Positions 19,302-27,308 of a stretch of DNA of 64,000 bases are shown in pieces. The notes beneath the pieces were generated by a model. It worked only from the letters and a program-made list of their open reading frames with translations. It searched no databases and was not told the origin of the DNA. This stretch comes from Aquimarina longa SW024 (GTDB taxonomy: Bacteria > Bacteroidota > Bacteroidia > Flavobacteriales > Flavobacteriaceae), in NCBI RefSeq assembly GCF_001401755.1, contig NZ_AVQK01000010.1, positions 124,001 to 188,000 of the forward strand, read 5' to 3'. The translations under genes were made by a program, and so were the position numbers. Positions within the stretch are counted from its first letter, which is position 1, and the number at the start of each line of letters is the position of its first letter.

Positions 19302-20978
19302 ATGATTGTGAGAGTTAAATTGTTGATATTAAGTTTGTTTTGTGTGTTTGCAATGAACTCGCAAGTTATTACAGGAGAAAAACCTATAAGTTGGACTATG
19401 CAAAGTAAAAAAAGTATAACTCCAATGCTGATGAAAAAGTTTGATTTAAATAAAATCAATGCTGAAGATGCTAAAAATGATCGCGATCAATCAATACCAT
19501 GGCGATTCGGGTATGAGTATAAGGTTAATTATGGACTTGATAATTCTGGAGTATGGGAAGAACTGAGCAATGGAGATAGAATATGGAGAATTAACATTAT
19601 ATCTAAAGGGGCTAAAACATTGAATTTTATTTTTGATACTTATAAAATGCCCGAAGGCGCAAAAATGTATTTGTATAATGATGATAAAACAGATCTATTA
19701 GGCGCATATACAAGTGTTTTTAATAGACCAGATCATATGTTAGGTACTTGGTTGGTAGAAGGAGATAATATTTGGGTAGAATATTACGAGCCAGCTTCAG
19801 TAAAAGGACAAGGAGAATTAAATATAGCTAAAGTAATTCATGGATACAGATCCGTTACAGATGCTGAAATTCAAAAAAAAATAGGGAGCTCAGGAGATTG
19901 TAACCTCGATGTTGACTGTTCTTTAGGAAAGGATTATGATTCATTAAAAGAACGATTAAAGCATTCTGTTGCGCTTGTTATTATAGGTAAAACTGTATGT
20001 ACAGGTACACTGATTAATAATACAAGAAATGATAAAACACCATATTTCCTAACAGCAAACCATTGTGCTGGAGTAAGTGAATCCGTTTGGGCATTTCGCT
20101 TTAATTGGATAAGCCCCAATCCTTCTTGTGCTACAGAGGTAATAAGTACAGATACAGAAGTTAACCAGGTAACTAGTGGAGCAACTCTTTTAGCTTCTAA
20201 TCCGCAATCTGATTTTAAATTACTTAGACTTGATGGAGGACTTGATGAATCATGGGACCTAGAGTGGGCCGGTTGGGACAGAACAAGTACAACAATAGGA
20301 TCTGCAATGGGAATCCATCACCCCGATGGTGATATTATGAAAACATGTCTAGAAAATGATGAGTTAGATAATAGAGTAATTACAATACCAGGTATACCAG
20401 ATCCTATAGATTCTTGGGTCGTAGGTGATTGGGATAAAGGAGTGACAGAACAAGGATCTTCTGGTTCTGCTCTTTTTAATCAAAAAGGACATATAATTGG
20501 TCAGCTTTCTGGAGGAAGAGCAGATTGCATAATGATACAAGATAGTATAAATGATAATGGCGAAGAAGACTATTATGGTCGATTTAATGTCTCTTGGGAT
20601 TTTGGAAAAACCGATGATACAAGACTTTCTAATTGGTTAGATCCGGATAATAAATCAAAAACAGGGACTCTAAATATGTTGTCACAAGAGTTATCAGGTG
20701 TAACTCCAAAACCAGAACCGCCTCAAAAAGAGATTGTTGTGTTTTTTAAATCAGATAGACCTGAATTTTCGATATCTAATGGAGTAAAAGCAAGGCTAAA
20801 ATATTATGTCTATAATATTTTTGGAGCTCTTGTAGCTTCTGGAGAGTTAGCAGAAGATACAGCACAAGAGAATGTAAATATGCTAGGTAAGTTATCTGGG
20901 ATGTATTTTGTATATATAGAGAATACTACTAATGGGACTTCACTGACCAAAAAAATAATTATAGATAATAAAATCTAA
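19302..20978 (+). CDS. Secreted lysyl-endopeptidase-like serine protease with C-terminal sorting-like domain
   Basis: 558 residues. Signal peptide about 1-20 (ending AMNSQ), a propeptide-like N-terminal domain to about 190, then a trypsin-fold domain related to lysyl endopeptidase: YFLTANHC (His near 253), SDFKLLRL (Asp near 305) and EQGSSGSALFNQKGHIIGQ (Ser near 388). Cys pairs such as CNLDVDC and ADC suggest disulfides. The last 80 residues (VYNIFGALVASG... SGMYFVYIE... KKIIIDNKI) resemble a type IX secretion type-A sorting domain. Probably cell-surface or released. Single gene ending in a strong hairpin. Confidence 0.85.
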   Translation: MIVRVKLLILSLFCVFAMNSQVITGEKPISWTMQSKKSITPMLMKKFDLNKINAEDAKNDRDQSIPWRFGYEYKVNYGLDNSGVWEELSNGDRIWRINIISKGAKTLNFIFDTYKMPEGAKMYLYNDDKTDLLGAYTSVFNRPDHMLGTWLVEGDNIWVEYYEPASVKGQGELNIAKVIHGYRSVTDAEIQKKIGSSGDCNLDVDCSLGKDYDSLKERLKHSVALVIIGKTVCTGTLINNTRNDKTPYFLTANHCAGVSESVWAFRFNWISPNPSCATEVISTDTEVNQVTSGATLLASNPQSDFKLLRLDGGLDESWDLEWAGWDRTSTTIGSAMGIHHPDGDIMKTCLENDELDNRVITIPGIPDPIDSWVVGDWDKGVTEQGSSGSALFNQKGHIIGQLSGGRADCIMIQDSINDNGEEDYYGRFNVSWDFGKTDDTRLSNWLDPDNKSKTGTLNMLSQELSGVTPKPEPPQKEIVVFFKSDRPEFSISNGVKARLKYYVYNIFGALVASGELAEDTAQENVNMLGKLSGMYFVYIENTTNGTSLTKKIIIDNKI

Positions 20979-21003
20979 ACAGACTACGATTATTGTTTAT
21001 AAA

Positions 21004-21050
21004 TTAAAATGCATTCAGAAATTTATTATCTGAATGCATTTTAATTTTTT
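21004..21050. terminator. Bidirectional terminator, 16-bp perfect stem
   Basis: Arm 21004-21019 is exactly complementary to 21029-21044, with a 9-base loop and a T run to 21050. Placed between convergent genes (protease, plus; META lipoprotein, minus), it can end both transcripts. Confidence 0.85.
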
Positions 21051-21073
21051 AGAAATTGATAACCTCAAAAATA

Positions 21074-21511
21074 TCAATTTTTAGATTGTACACCAGATAA
21101 TAAAATAGTGTTATTGTTATCTTTTAAGAATAAAGAATCACCTTTAACAACTCTGATTTTAGATTTGGTTAAGGTAGAGATAAATTTTTTCTCTAACATA
21201 GCTGTTTTTTCACAATACATCTTTGTGTACATAGGTGAGGCAAAAGATATAGTCTCTTTTTCTATAGTATATTTCGAAGAAAATTGATTACACCCAGAAA
21301 AACCAGAAGCTGAATTGTCATCTTTATTAAAGATGATGTAAAGTTTCTCTTTTTCTATGTTTTCTTTATGTAGTGTAGTGATAAAAAATTTTACTTCTTC
21401 TGTAAATTGGTTCTCTGTAAGTTGATTTTTTTTGGTTTTATTTTTTTTATCACCACATGTGGTCGTGATAGAAAGTATGAGGGATGATAAGATGATAATT
21501 AAAGATTTCAT
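21074..21511 (-). CDS. META-domain lipoprotein (HslJ-like)
   Basis: 145 residues. N-terminal hydrophobic stretch ends in ITTTC, a lipobox with Cys near residue 19, followed by a Lys/Asn-rich linker. The META-like core includes DNSASGFSGCNQFSSKYTIE, ISFASPMYTKMYCEK and GDSLFLKDNNNTILL, with the two conserved Cys. E. coli HslJ, of this fold, is linked to heat-shock and novobiocin response; no specific role is claimed here. Convergent with the protease gene. Confidence 0.8.
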   Translation of the reverse strand: MKSLIIILSSLILSITTTCGDKKNKTKKNQLTENQFTEEVKFFITTLHKENIEKEKLYIIFNKDDNSASGFSGCNQFSSKYTIEKETISFASPMYTKMYCEKTAMLEKKFISTLTKSKIRVVKGDSLFLKDNNNTILLSGVQSKN

Positions 21512-21624
21512 GATTTTTTATGTTTTGAGACTGTAAATTAGTTATAATTTGGCTTTTTGATGATGAAAAAAATGGTTATTTGAGATTAAAATCTATTTTT
21601 GAGTATAAAATAAAGAGTCAGTCA

Positions 21625-22194
21625 ATGAAATCCGAAAACAGAAAGAAAGAAATTATTAGTGCAGCATCCATACTTTTTAAAGAAAAAGGGTATAGTGCTG
21701 TGACAATGAGAGATTTAGCTAAGGCAATGGGGATTAAAGCAGCAAGTCTGTATAATCATATTCAATCAAAACAAGAAATACTATCCACAATTATAATAGG
21801 ACTAGCAGAAGAATTTACTGTAGGTATGAATAAGATTGTGAGTTCTGATGCGAGTACAATCCAGAAATTAAAAAATATAATAGACCTGCATATAGATGTA
21901 ACCTTACGAAATGCAGATGGTTTAGCTTCTCTTAATAGTGATTGGATGCATTTAGAAGAAGGTAACTTGCAATATTTTGAACAGATGAGAGAAGAATATG
22001 AAGAGAATTTTAGAACTATTGTTAAGAGAGGAGTTGCTAATGGAGAAATAAAATCATATAATATAGAGATTATGGTGTTTTCTACATTATCAACTTTAAG
22101 AACGCTATACTTATGGTATCCTAAACAACACGGTATCGATGCAGATATATTAAAACGTGATATGATGTCTGTATTGCTTAAAGGTATTGTTTAA
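21625..22194 (+). CDS. TetR family regulator, probable repressor of the phenylacetate genes
   Basis: About 189 residues. The N-terminal helix-turn-helix (about 5-50) reads ILFKEKGYSAVTMRDLAKAM then GIKAASLYNHIQSKQEIL, the classic TetR pattern. The C-terminal all-helical ligand domain is less conserved. The ATG at 21625 is chosen because it begins MKSENRKKEII directly before the DNA-binding domain; a TTG at 21580 would add 15 unlikely residues. It lies 99 bases upstream of paaE in the same direction, with a perfect palindrome in that gap, so control of paa is inferred. The ligand would be a phenylacetyl-CoA-type intermediate by analogy with other TetR-type Paa repressors. Confidence 0.8.
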   Translation: MKSENRKKEIISAASILFKEKGYSAVTMRDLAKAMGIKAASLYNHIQSKQEILSTIIIGLAEEFTVGMNKIVSSDASTIQKLKNIIDLHIDVTLRNADGLASLNSDWMHLEEGNLQYFEQMREEYEENFRTIVKRGVANGEIKSYNIEIMVFSTLSTLRTLYLWYPKQHGIDADILKRDMMSVLLKGIV

Positions 22195-22231
22195 TTAAAA
22201 TTTAGTTAATTCTAAAATTAATAAGAAAATA

Positions 22232-22263
22232 TTTGTTTATTAAACTAACAAACGTTAGTTTTG
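22232..22263 (+). promoter_or_regulatory. Predicted paa operon promoter, TTTG-N20-TAGTTTTG
   Basis: TTTG (22232-22235) and TAGTTTTG (22256-22263) match the Bacteroidota -33/-7 consensus with a 20-base spacer, about 30 bases before the paaE ATG. The spacer is almost filled by the palindromic operator, as expected of a repressed promoter. Confidence 0.7.
22242..22261. promoter_or_regulatory. TetR-type operator: 8-bp perfect inverted repeat, 4-base spacer
   Basis: AAACTAAC (22242-22249), AAAC, GTTAGTTT (22254-22261). The half-sites are exact reverse complements. The site lies between the -33 and -7 boxes and covers most of the latter, so binding would block RNA polymerase. A near copy recurs at 35928. 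Confidence 0.75.
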
Positions 22264-22293
22264 TTTATGTAACTACACATAGTTAAACGAAAC

Positions 22294-23367
22294 ATGACTG
22301 ATTTTTATCCCATACAAGTTTCTGAATTAACAAAAGAAACAAAAGACTGCGTTGCTATAACTTTTGATGTTCCTGAAGAGATCAGAGATGATTTCGCTTA
22401 TAAGCAAGGACAGTATCTTACTTTAAAGACTACAATAGATAATCAAGAAATAAGGAGATCTTACTCTCTTTGTTCGAGTCCAGTAGAAAACAAATGGCAA
22501 GTCGCGGTTAAAAGAATTGATCAAGGAATATTTTCAAATTTCGCAAATAATACCCTTCAGGTAGGTGATACGTTAGAGGCAATGTTACCTGCAGGTAATT
22601 TTTATGTAGAAGTAGAACCTTCTAAAACAAAGGATTATATTTTTTTTGCAGCAGGAAGTGGTATAACTCCCATATTATCAATACTTAAAACACACTTAGC
22701 AAAAGAGGAGAATAGCACTTTTAAGCTCTTTTACTTGAATCGAAACGTTAAATCAATTATCTTTAAAGAAGAGATAGAAAACCTTAGAAATACATACTTT
22801 GGTCGTTTAGAGATTTTCTATTTTTTAACAAAAGAGCAGAGAGACATTCCGTTACTTAATGGTCGATTTACTGAAGAAAAGTTGCAAGAACTTACTGATA
22901 AGATAATTGATGTAACTAATGTAGATGAGTGTTTTGTATGTGGCCCTGAAGAAATGATTTTTTTGATAAGAGATCAACTGGTTAATGCAGGATTATCAAA
23001 AGATAAGATTCATTATGAGCTATTCTTTTCTGGAAGCTCAGAAGAAGATAAGGAAAAAGCAGCGCAAGCAGTAAAACATAAATTCGAAGGAACCGAAGTT
23101 ACTATTATCGATGGCGGTAAAGAATTTCATTTTGAGATGGATGATGACTATGATAATATACTCGATGGAGCTTTAGCTTCTGGTGCAGATCTCCCTTTTG
23201 CATGCAAAGGAGGAGTTTGTAGTACCTGTAAGTGTAAAGTTATAGAAGGAGCAGTAGAGATGAAAATAAATTACGCATTAGAAGAAGATGAAGTTGCCAA
23301 AGGCTTAGTATTATCCTGTCAGGCAGTTCCTACTACAGAGAAAGTAGTTGTTGATTTTGATGTATAA
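22294..23367 (+). CDS. paaE: PaaE, reductase of ring-1,2-phenylacetyl-CoA epoxidase
   Basis: 357 residues. Passes electrons from NAD(P)H to the PaaAC oxygenase. Ferredoxin-reductase-like FAD domain with RRSYSLCSSP (about 51-60), nucleotide-binding domain with AAGSGITPILSI (about 117), and a C-terminal plant-type 2Fe-2S domain with CKGGVCSTCKCKV (about 304-316) and the fourth Cys in LSCQAVP. All four cluster ligands are present. First structural gene behind the operator; paaA starts 12 bases on. The order E-A-B-C-D differs from the E. coli ABCDE order. Confidence 0.95.
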   Translation: MTDFYPIQVSELTKETKDCVAITFDVPEEIRDDFAYKQGQYLTLKTTIDNQEIRRSYSLCSSPVENKWQVAVKRIDQGIFSNFANNTLQVGDTLEAMLPAGNFYVEVEPSKTKDYIFFAAGSGITPILSILKTHLAKEENSTFKLFYLNRNVKSIIFKEEIENLRNTYFGRLEIFYFLTKEQRDIPLLNGRFTEEKLQELTDKIIDVTNVDECFVCGPEEMIFLIRDQLVNAGLSKDKIHYELFFSGSSEEDKEKAAQAVKHKFEGTEVTIIDGGKEFHFEMDDDYDNILDGALASGADLPFACKGGVCSTCKCKVIEGAVEMKINYALEEDEVAKGLVLSCQAVPTTEKVVVDFDV

Positions 23368-23379
23368 AAAGCAATTGTT

Positions 23380-24336
23380 ATGAGCGAAAAAGAAGTAAAA
23401 AATCTAGAAGAACTTTTTGAGCAAAGAATTGCTCGAGATGAAAAAATTGAGCCTAAAGATTGGATGCCAGAAAAATACAGGAAGACACATATCCGACAGA
23501 TTTCTCAGCATGCACATTCTGAAATTGTAGGAATGTTACCAGAAGGAAACTGGATTACCAGAGCACCATCAATGCGTAGAAAAGTTGCATTACTCGCTAA
23601 AGTACAAGATGAAGCAGGGCATGGTTTATATCTATATAGTGCATGCGAAACCTTAGGAGTCTCTAGAGAAGAACTATATGAGCAATTACATACTGGTAAA
23701 GCAAAATACTCTAGTATATTCAATTACCCTACGATCACTTGGGCAGATATGGGAGCTATAGGATGGCTAGTAGATGGAGCAGCAATTATTAATCAAGTAC
23801 CGTTGTGTAGTACCTCTTATGGGCCATATGCAAGAGCTATGATTAGAGTATGTAAAGAAGAGAGTTTTCACCAACGACAAGGATATGAAATCATGATTAC
23901 GTTGGCAAATGGTACTCCAGAGCAGAAAGAAATGGCGCAAGATGCACTAAATAGATGGTGGTGGCCTTCATTGATGATGCTAGGACCTACAGATGCAGAA
24001 TCTGTGCATACCGCTCAATCTATGAAATGGAAATTAAAACGAAAAACGAATGACGAATTACGTCAACAGTTTATCGATCAAACCGTTCCGCAAGCAGAAT
24101 TAATAGGACTTACCATTCCTGATCCAGACTTAAAATGGAATGAAGAAAAAGGAGGTCACGATTTTGGAGAAATAGATTGGGATGAGTTTTGGCAAGTAGT
24201 AAAAGGTCATGGCCCTTGTAACAAAGAGCGTATGGATGCTAGAGTTGATGCCTGGGAAAAAGGAGAATGGGTAAGAGACGCAGCAATGGCTTATGCCAAA
24301 AAACAAGAAGATAAAAAGCTAAAAAAAGCAATATAA
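23380..24336 (+). CDS. paaA: PaaA, catalytic subunit of phenylacetyl-CoA epoxidase
   Basis: 318 residues, normal length. Diiron subunit that forms the ring 1,2-epoxide of phenylacetyl-CoA in a complex with PaaB, PaaC and PaaE. ExxH-type metal motifs are visible in [20 protein letters not shown] (about 70-90) and [13 protein letters not shown] (about 163-175). The C-terminal [24 protein letters not shown] stretch is characteristic. It closely follows paaE and is separated from paaB by a 33-base AT-rich word repeat. Confidence 0.97.
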   Translation: MSEKEVKNLEELFEQRIARDEKIEPKDWMPEKYRKTHIRQISQHAHSEIVGMLPEGNWITRAPSMRRKVALLAKVQDEAGHGLYLYSACETLGVSREELYEQLHTGKAKYSSIFNYPTITWADMGAIGWLVDGAAIINQVPLCSTSYGPYARAMIRVCKEESFHQRQGYEIMITLANGTPEQKEMAQDALNRWWWPSLMMLGPTDAESVHTAQSMKWKLKRKTNDELRQQFIDQTVPQAELIGLTIPDPDLKWNEEKGGHDFGEIDWDEFWQVVKGHGPCNKERMDARVDAWEKGEWVRDAAMAYAKKQEDKKLKKAI

Positions 24337-24369
24337 TAATTCTGAATTCAGAATTCAAAATTCATAATT
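24337..24369 (+). repeat. AT-rich word repeat before paaB
   Basis: The paaA-paaB gap is built from GAATTC/AATTCA words (ttctGAATTCAGAATTC, then aaaattcataatt). Similar runs occur before genes in many Bacteroidota and cyanobacteria. Three-word repetition is visible directly; a wider family is recalled, not tested. Confidence 0.45.
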
Positions 24370-24654
24370 ATGAAAAAAAACTGGCCACTTTGGGAAGTAT
24401 TTGTAAGAAGTAAAAATGGTTTAGAACATCGTCATTTTGGAAGTATTCATGCAGCCGATGCAGAAATGGCTTTAGAAAATGCTAGAGATGTATATACACG
24501 CAGAAATGAAGGAGTAAGTATATGGGTAGTAGAATCTAAAAATATTACAGCATCAAATCCAGAAAATAACGGAGAATTATTTGAACCCGCTCAAGACAAA
24601 GTGTATAGACACCCTACGTTCTATACATTACCAGATGAGGTGAAGCATATGTAA
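24370..24654 (+). CDS. paaB: PaaB, epoxidase subunit
   Basis: 94 residues. Small subunit that bridges PaaAC heterodimers. The opening KKNWPLWEVFVRSKNGLEHRHFGSIHA and the later ALENARDVYTRRNEGVSIWVV are the family core; the tail PAQDKVYRHPTFYTLPDEVKHM also matches the usual end. Position between paaA and paaC is canonical. The 100-base gap to paaC carries two short hairpins. Confidence 0.96.
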   Translation: MKKNWPLWEVFVRSKNGLEHRHFGSIHAADAEMALENARDVYTRRNEGVSIWVVESKNITASNPENNGELFEPAQDKVYRHPTFYTLPDEVKHM

Positions 24655-24678
24655 TTTTTGCAACTGAAAGAATTGCAA

Positions 24679-24696
24679 TTCCCGTGAATACGGGAA
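24679..24696. repeat. Short inverted repeat, CCCGT family, copy 1
   Basis: TTCCCGT, gaat, ACGGGAA: a 7-bp perfect stem with a 4-base loop in the paaB-paaC gap. The same element recurs at 33950-33969 after paaZ. Confidence 0.7.
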
Positions 24697-24733
24697 ACTT
24701 ACTATTTGAAATAAAAGTTATTTAAATAAGATA

Positions 24734-24747
24734 CCCGTTTTTACGGG
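24734..24747. repeat. Short inverted repeat, CCCGT family, copy 2
   Basis: CCCGT, tttt, ACGGG only 7 bases before the paaC ATG, overlapping where a ribosome-binding site would be; could influence paaC translation. Confidence 0.5.
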
Positions 24748-24754
24748 CAGTATT

Positions 24755-25510
24755 ATGAAAAACGAAAATAAAATACAATATATCTACGGAATTGCAGATA
24801 ACGCCTTGATCCTAGGTCAACGATTATCAGAATTATGTGGGCATGGACCTAATCTCGAGACCGATATAGCAATGACAAATATGGCATTGGATTTATTAGG
24901 GCAAACTAGAAGTTACTATCAATATGTAGCTCAGTTATCGGGAGAAGATAAAACCGAAGATGATATCGCTTTTTTGAGAACAGAAAGGCAATATAAAAAC
25001 GTACTCCTTGTTGAGCAACCAAACAGACACTTTGGATATGTGATTGCAAGGCAATTCTTCTTCGATGCTTTTCATTTACTAGTATTAGAAGAGTTACAAA
25101 ATAGTACCGATCAAACATTAGCCGCAATTGCTAAGAAAGGAATTAAAGAAGTAAGTTACCATCAAAGATTCTCTTCTGATTGGATAAAAAGATTAGGAGA
25201 TGGTACAGAAGAAAGCCATCAAAAAGTTCAGGAAGCTGTTGATGACCTATGGAGGTATACAGATGAACTATTTCATATAACAGACGATGATAAGATTGCT
25301 ATAGAAAATGAGATTGGAGTTAATACTGTAGCTTTTCGAGAAAAATACGATCAAATAATTAGAGAAGTATTAGAAGAAGCTACGATCACTATACCAGAAA
25401 CAAAATGGTTTCAAAAAGGCGGTAAACAAGGTATTCATAGTGAACATATGGGGTACTTGCTTTCAGATTTACAATATATGCAACGTACTTACCCTAATAT
25501 GAAATGGTAA
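24755..25510 (+). CDS. paaC: PaaC, structural subunit of phenylacetyl-CoA epoxidase
   Basis: 251 residues, normal length. Ferritin-like partner of PaaA that stabilises it without an active metal site in known homologs. Recognisable blocks: YGIADNALILGQRLSELCGHGP at the N-terminus, DIAMTNMALDLLGQTRSYYQY, FFFDAFHLLVLEEL, KEVSYHQRFSSDWIKRLGDGTEES, and the tail GKQGIHSEHMGYLLSDLQYMQRTYP. Canonical position before paaD. Confidence 0.96.
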   Translation: MKNENKIQYIYGIADNALILGQRLSELCGHGPNLETDIAMTNMALDLLGQTRSYYQYVAQLSGEDKTEDDIAFLRTERQYKNVLLVEQPNRHFGYVIARQFFFDAFHLLVLEELQNSTDQTLAAIAKKGIKEVSYHQRFSSDWIKRLGDGTEESHQKVQEAVDDLWRYTDELFHITDDDKIAIENEIGVNTVAFREKYDQIIREVLEEATITIPETKWFQKGGKQGIHSEHMGYLLSDLQYMQRTYPNMKW

Positions 25511-25593
25511 AATAATACCGAATTTAGAATATTGAATGATGAGGAAAAATAAAACTTCAGCCTTAAGTATTAAATGTTCGATATTCAATATTT
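25511..25593 (+). repeat. Word-repeat gap between paaC and paaD
   Basis: The gap contains related words: TTTAGAATATTGAATGATG, then GTTCGATATTCAATATT just before the paaD ATG. Comparable GATATTCGAAATT words precede paaH at 27260-27308. No promoter or gene seen. Confidence 0.35.
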
Positions 25594-26100
25594 ATGATGA
25601 CAATAGAACTAGAACAACATATTGACCCAACCTTGATTCCTATTCTGGAAACAGTTAGTGATCCAGAAATTCCTGTATTATCAATTATGGATATGGGGGT
25701 TGTTCGTTCTGCCCAGATAGAAGATGATGTTGCAAAAATTACAATTACTCCTACCTATAGTGGCTGTCCCGCAATGGATGTAATAGGAGATGATATTACT
25801 ACCGCTTTTGCAAAAGAAAATATCAAAGCCAAAGTGTCCCTGGTCTTATCACCAGCTTGGACTACAGATTGGATTACTCCAAGAGGTAGAGAAGCATTAG
25901 AGAAATATGGGATTGCGGCACCTTTAAACGAAGAAGCTGATAAAGAAGCATTACTCGGAGGTAAAAAAATAGTAAAATGCCCCCAATGTGGCTCAATAAA
26001 TACAAAAATGATAAGTCAATTTGGATCAACGGCATGCAAAGCGCTATTTCAGTGTAATGATTGTTTAGAACCTTTCGACTATTTCAAATGTCTCAAGTGA
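25594..26100 (+). CDS. paaD: PaaD, Fe-S assembly-like maturation factor of the epoxidase
   Basis: 168 residues. The N-terminal MIP18/DUF59 domain (about 10-95) shows VSDPEIPVLSIMDMGVVRSA and TPTYSGCPAMDVI; the C-terminal zinc-ribbon-like part has CPQCGS, GSTACKALFQCNDC and a final KC. PaaD is thought to help insert or mature the metal centres of the oxygenase complex. The run ABCD is complete here. The GTG/ATG at the start gives MMTIELEQ; the second Met would also serve. Confidence 0.94.
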   Translation: MMTIELEQHIDPTLIPILETVSDPEIPVLSIMDMGVVRSAQIEDDVAKITITPTYSGCPAMDVIGDDITTAFAKENIKAKVSLVLSPAWTTDWITPRGREALEKYGIAAPLNEEADKEALLGGKKIVKCPQCGSINTKMISQFGSTACKALFQCNDCLEPFDYFKCLK

Positions 26101-26109
26101 TATATTCTC

Positions 26110-26142
26110 TGTGCCCTTCGGCTACGCTCAAGGGACAGGAAA
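26110..26142. repeat. Interspersed hairpin element after paaD
   Basis: CTGTGCCCTT, an 11-base loop (cggctacgctc), AAGGGACAG: an imperfect stem directly after the paaD stop. The CCCTTCGnCTACGCTCAnGG word is one I recognise as widespread in Bacteroidota intergenic DNA; that statement is memory, not a search. The remainder of 26143-26277 is plain AT-rich sequence. Confidence 0.5.
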
Positions 26143-26277
26143 TATAGTCGAAGAATAATAAAATAAATACAGAGGGCGATAGAAATGAAGAAGAAAAGGA
26201 CTGATTAAATTAAAATATACTTGGATTACGAACAATAATAAAATGTATAACCCAGAATTTAAAATAGAGAACTAAAC

Positions 26278-27057
26278 ATGCCTTCAATCGAATTTCAAAT
26301 TGAAAATGGAGTAGCGAGAATAACATTAAATCGTCCAGAAACTTTTAATAGCTTCAACAGAGAAATGGCATTATTACTTCAAAAAACATTAGACGAATGT
26401 AGTGCTAGTGATAAAGTAAGAGCAATTATGCTTATCGGTAACGGAAAAGCATTTTGTGCAGGTCAAGATCTTAAAGAAGTAACATCACCAGAATTAAATC
26501 CAGGTTTCAGAAAAATATTAGAAGAACACTATAACCCAATTATAGAAAGAATTCGAAATATAGAGAAACCAGTAATCGCAGCAGTAAATGGAGTAGCAGC
26601 AGGAGCAGGAGCTAATATTGCATTAGCCTGCGATATCGTAGTAGCTTCAGAAGCAGCAAGTTTTATACAAGCATTTAGTAAAATAGGACTAGTACCCGAT
26701 AGCGCCGGAACCTTCTTTTTACCAAGATTAATTGGTTTCCAAAAAGCATCCGCCTTAATGATGTTGGGTGATAAAGTAAGTGCAAAGGAAGCAGAACAAT
26801 TAGGAATGGTATATAAAGTAGTTGAAGTAGAAACTTTTGAAGAAGAAGCCGTTAAACTAGCATCGAAATTAGCAAAAATGCCAACCAAAGCATTAGGGCT
26901 GACCAAGAGACTACTAAATCAATCTATGACAAATACACTCCAAGAGCAATTAGCAATGGAGTCAGATCTACAGATAGAATCTGCAGAAAGTGAAGATTAT
27001 GCAGAAGGCGTAAATGCATTTATAGAAAAAAGAAAACCAGTATTTAAAGGGAAATAA
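26278..27057 (+). CDS. paaG: PaaG, 1,2-epoxyphenylacetyl-CoA isomerase
   Basis: 259 residues, crotonase fold. Converts the ring epoxide to the oxepin form. Strong resemblance to PaaG: NRPETFNSFNREM, AFCAGQDLKEVTSP (oxyanion region 1), AAVNGVAAGAGANIALACDIVVA (region 2), and FSKIGLVPDSAGTFFLPRL, where the Asp of PDSAG occupies the PaaG catalytic position. The end YAEGVNAFIEKRKPVFKGK also matches. It follows paaD after a 177-base gap and precedes paaH after a repeat-filled gap. Confidence 0.92.
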   Translation: MPSIEFQIENGVARITLNRPETFNSFNREMALLLQKTLDECSASDKVRAIMLIGNGKAFCAGQDLKEVTSPELNPGFRKILEEHYNPIIERIRNIEKPVIAAVNGVAAGAGANIALACDIVVASEAASFIQAFSKIGLVPDSAGTFFLPRLIGFQKASALMMLGDKVSAKEAEQLGMVYKVVEVETFEEEAVKLASKLAKMPTKALGLTKRLLNQSMTNTLQEQLAMESDLQIESAESEDYAEGVNAFIEKRKPVFKGK

Positions 27058-27094
27058 GAATTTAAAATCGCAAAATGTAAAATACTAAATAAAC

Positions 27095-27141
27095 TGACCT
27101 CCGACTTCAGACACTTGATCTCGGACTTCAAACCTTAAACT
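27095..27141. repeat. Word repeat (GACTTC/CAAACC type) between paaG and paaH
   Basis: TGACCTCCGACTTCAGAC is followed by a second half, TCTCGGACTTCAAACC, giving an imperfect direct repeat. A similar ACTTCAGACCTCAAACC word lies inside the E2 gene near 36293-36326. Confidence 0.45.
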
Positions 27142-27170
27142 TTTAGATTTTACATTTATAATTTGATATG

Positions 27171-27194
27171 TCATTCCAGTGTAGACTGGAATCC
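27171..27194. repeat. CATTCCAG short inverted repeat, copy 1
   Basis: ATTCCAG, tgtaga, CTGGAAT: a 7-bp perfect stem within TCATTCCAG...GGAATCC. Two degraded relatives occur at 31365 and 38496, all in gaps of this cluster. Confidence 0.65.
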
Positions 27195-27308
27195 ATGATC
27201 ATAACTAAGTAAAAATTAAAATACTAAACAAGTAATGAATGTTAATAGACTTGCTGAAAATAAAGAGTTCAGTATTCGATATGTAACATTCGATATTCGA
27301 AATTAACT

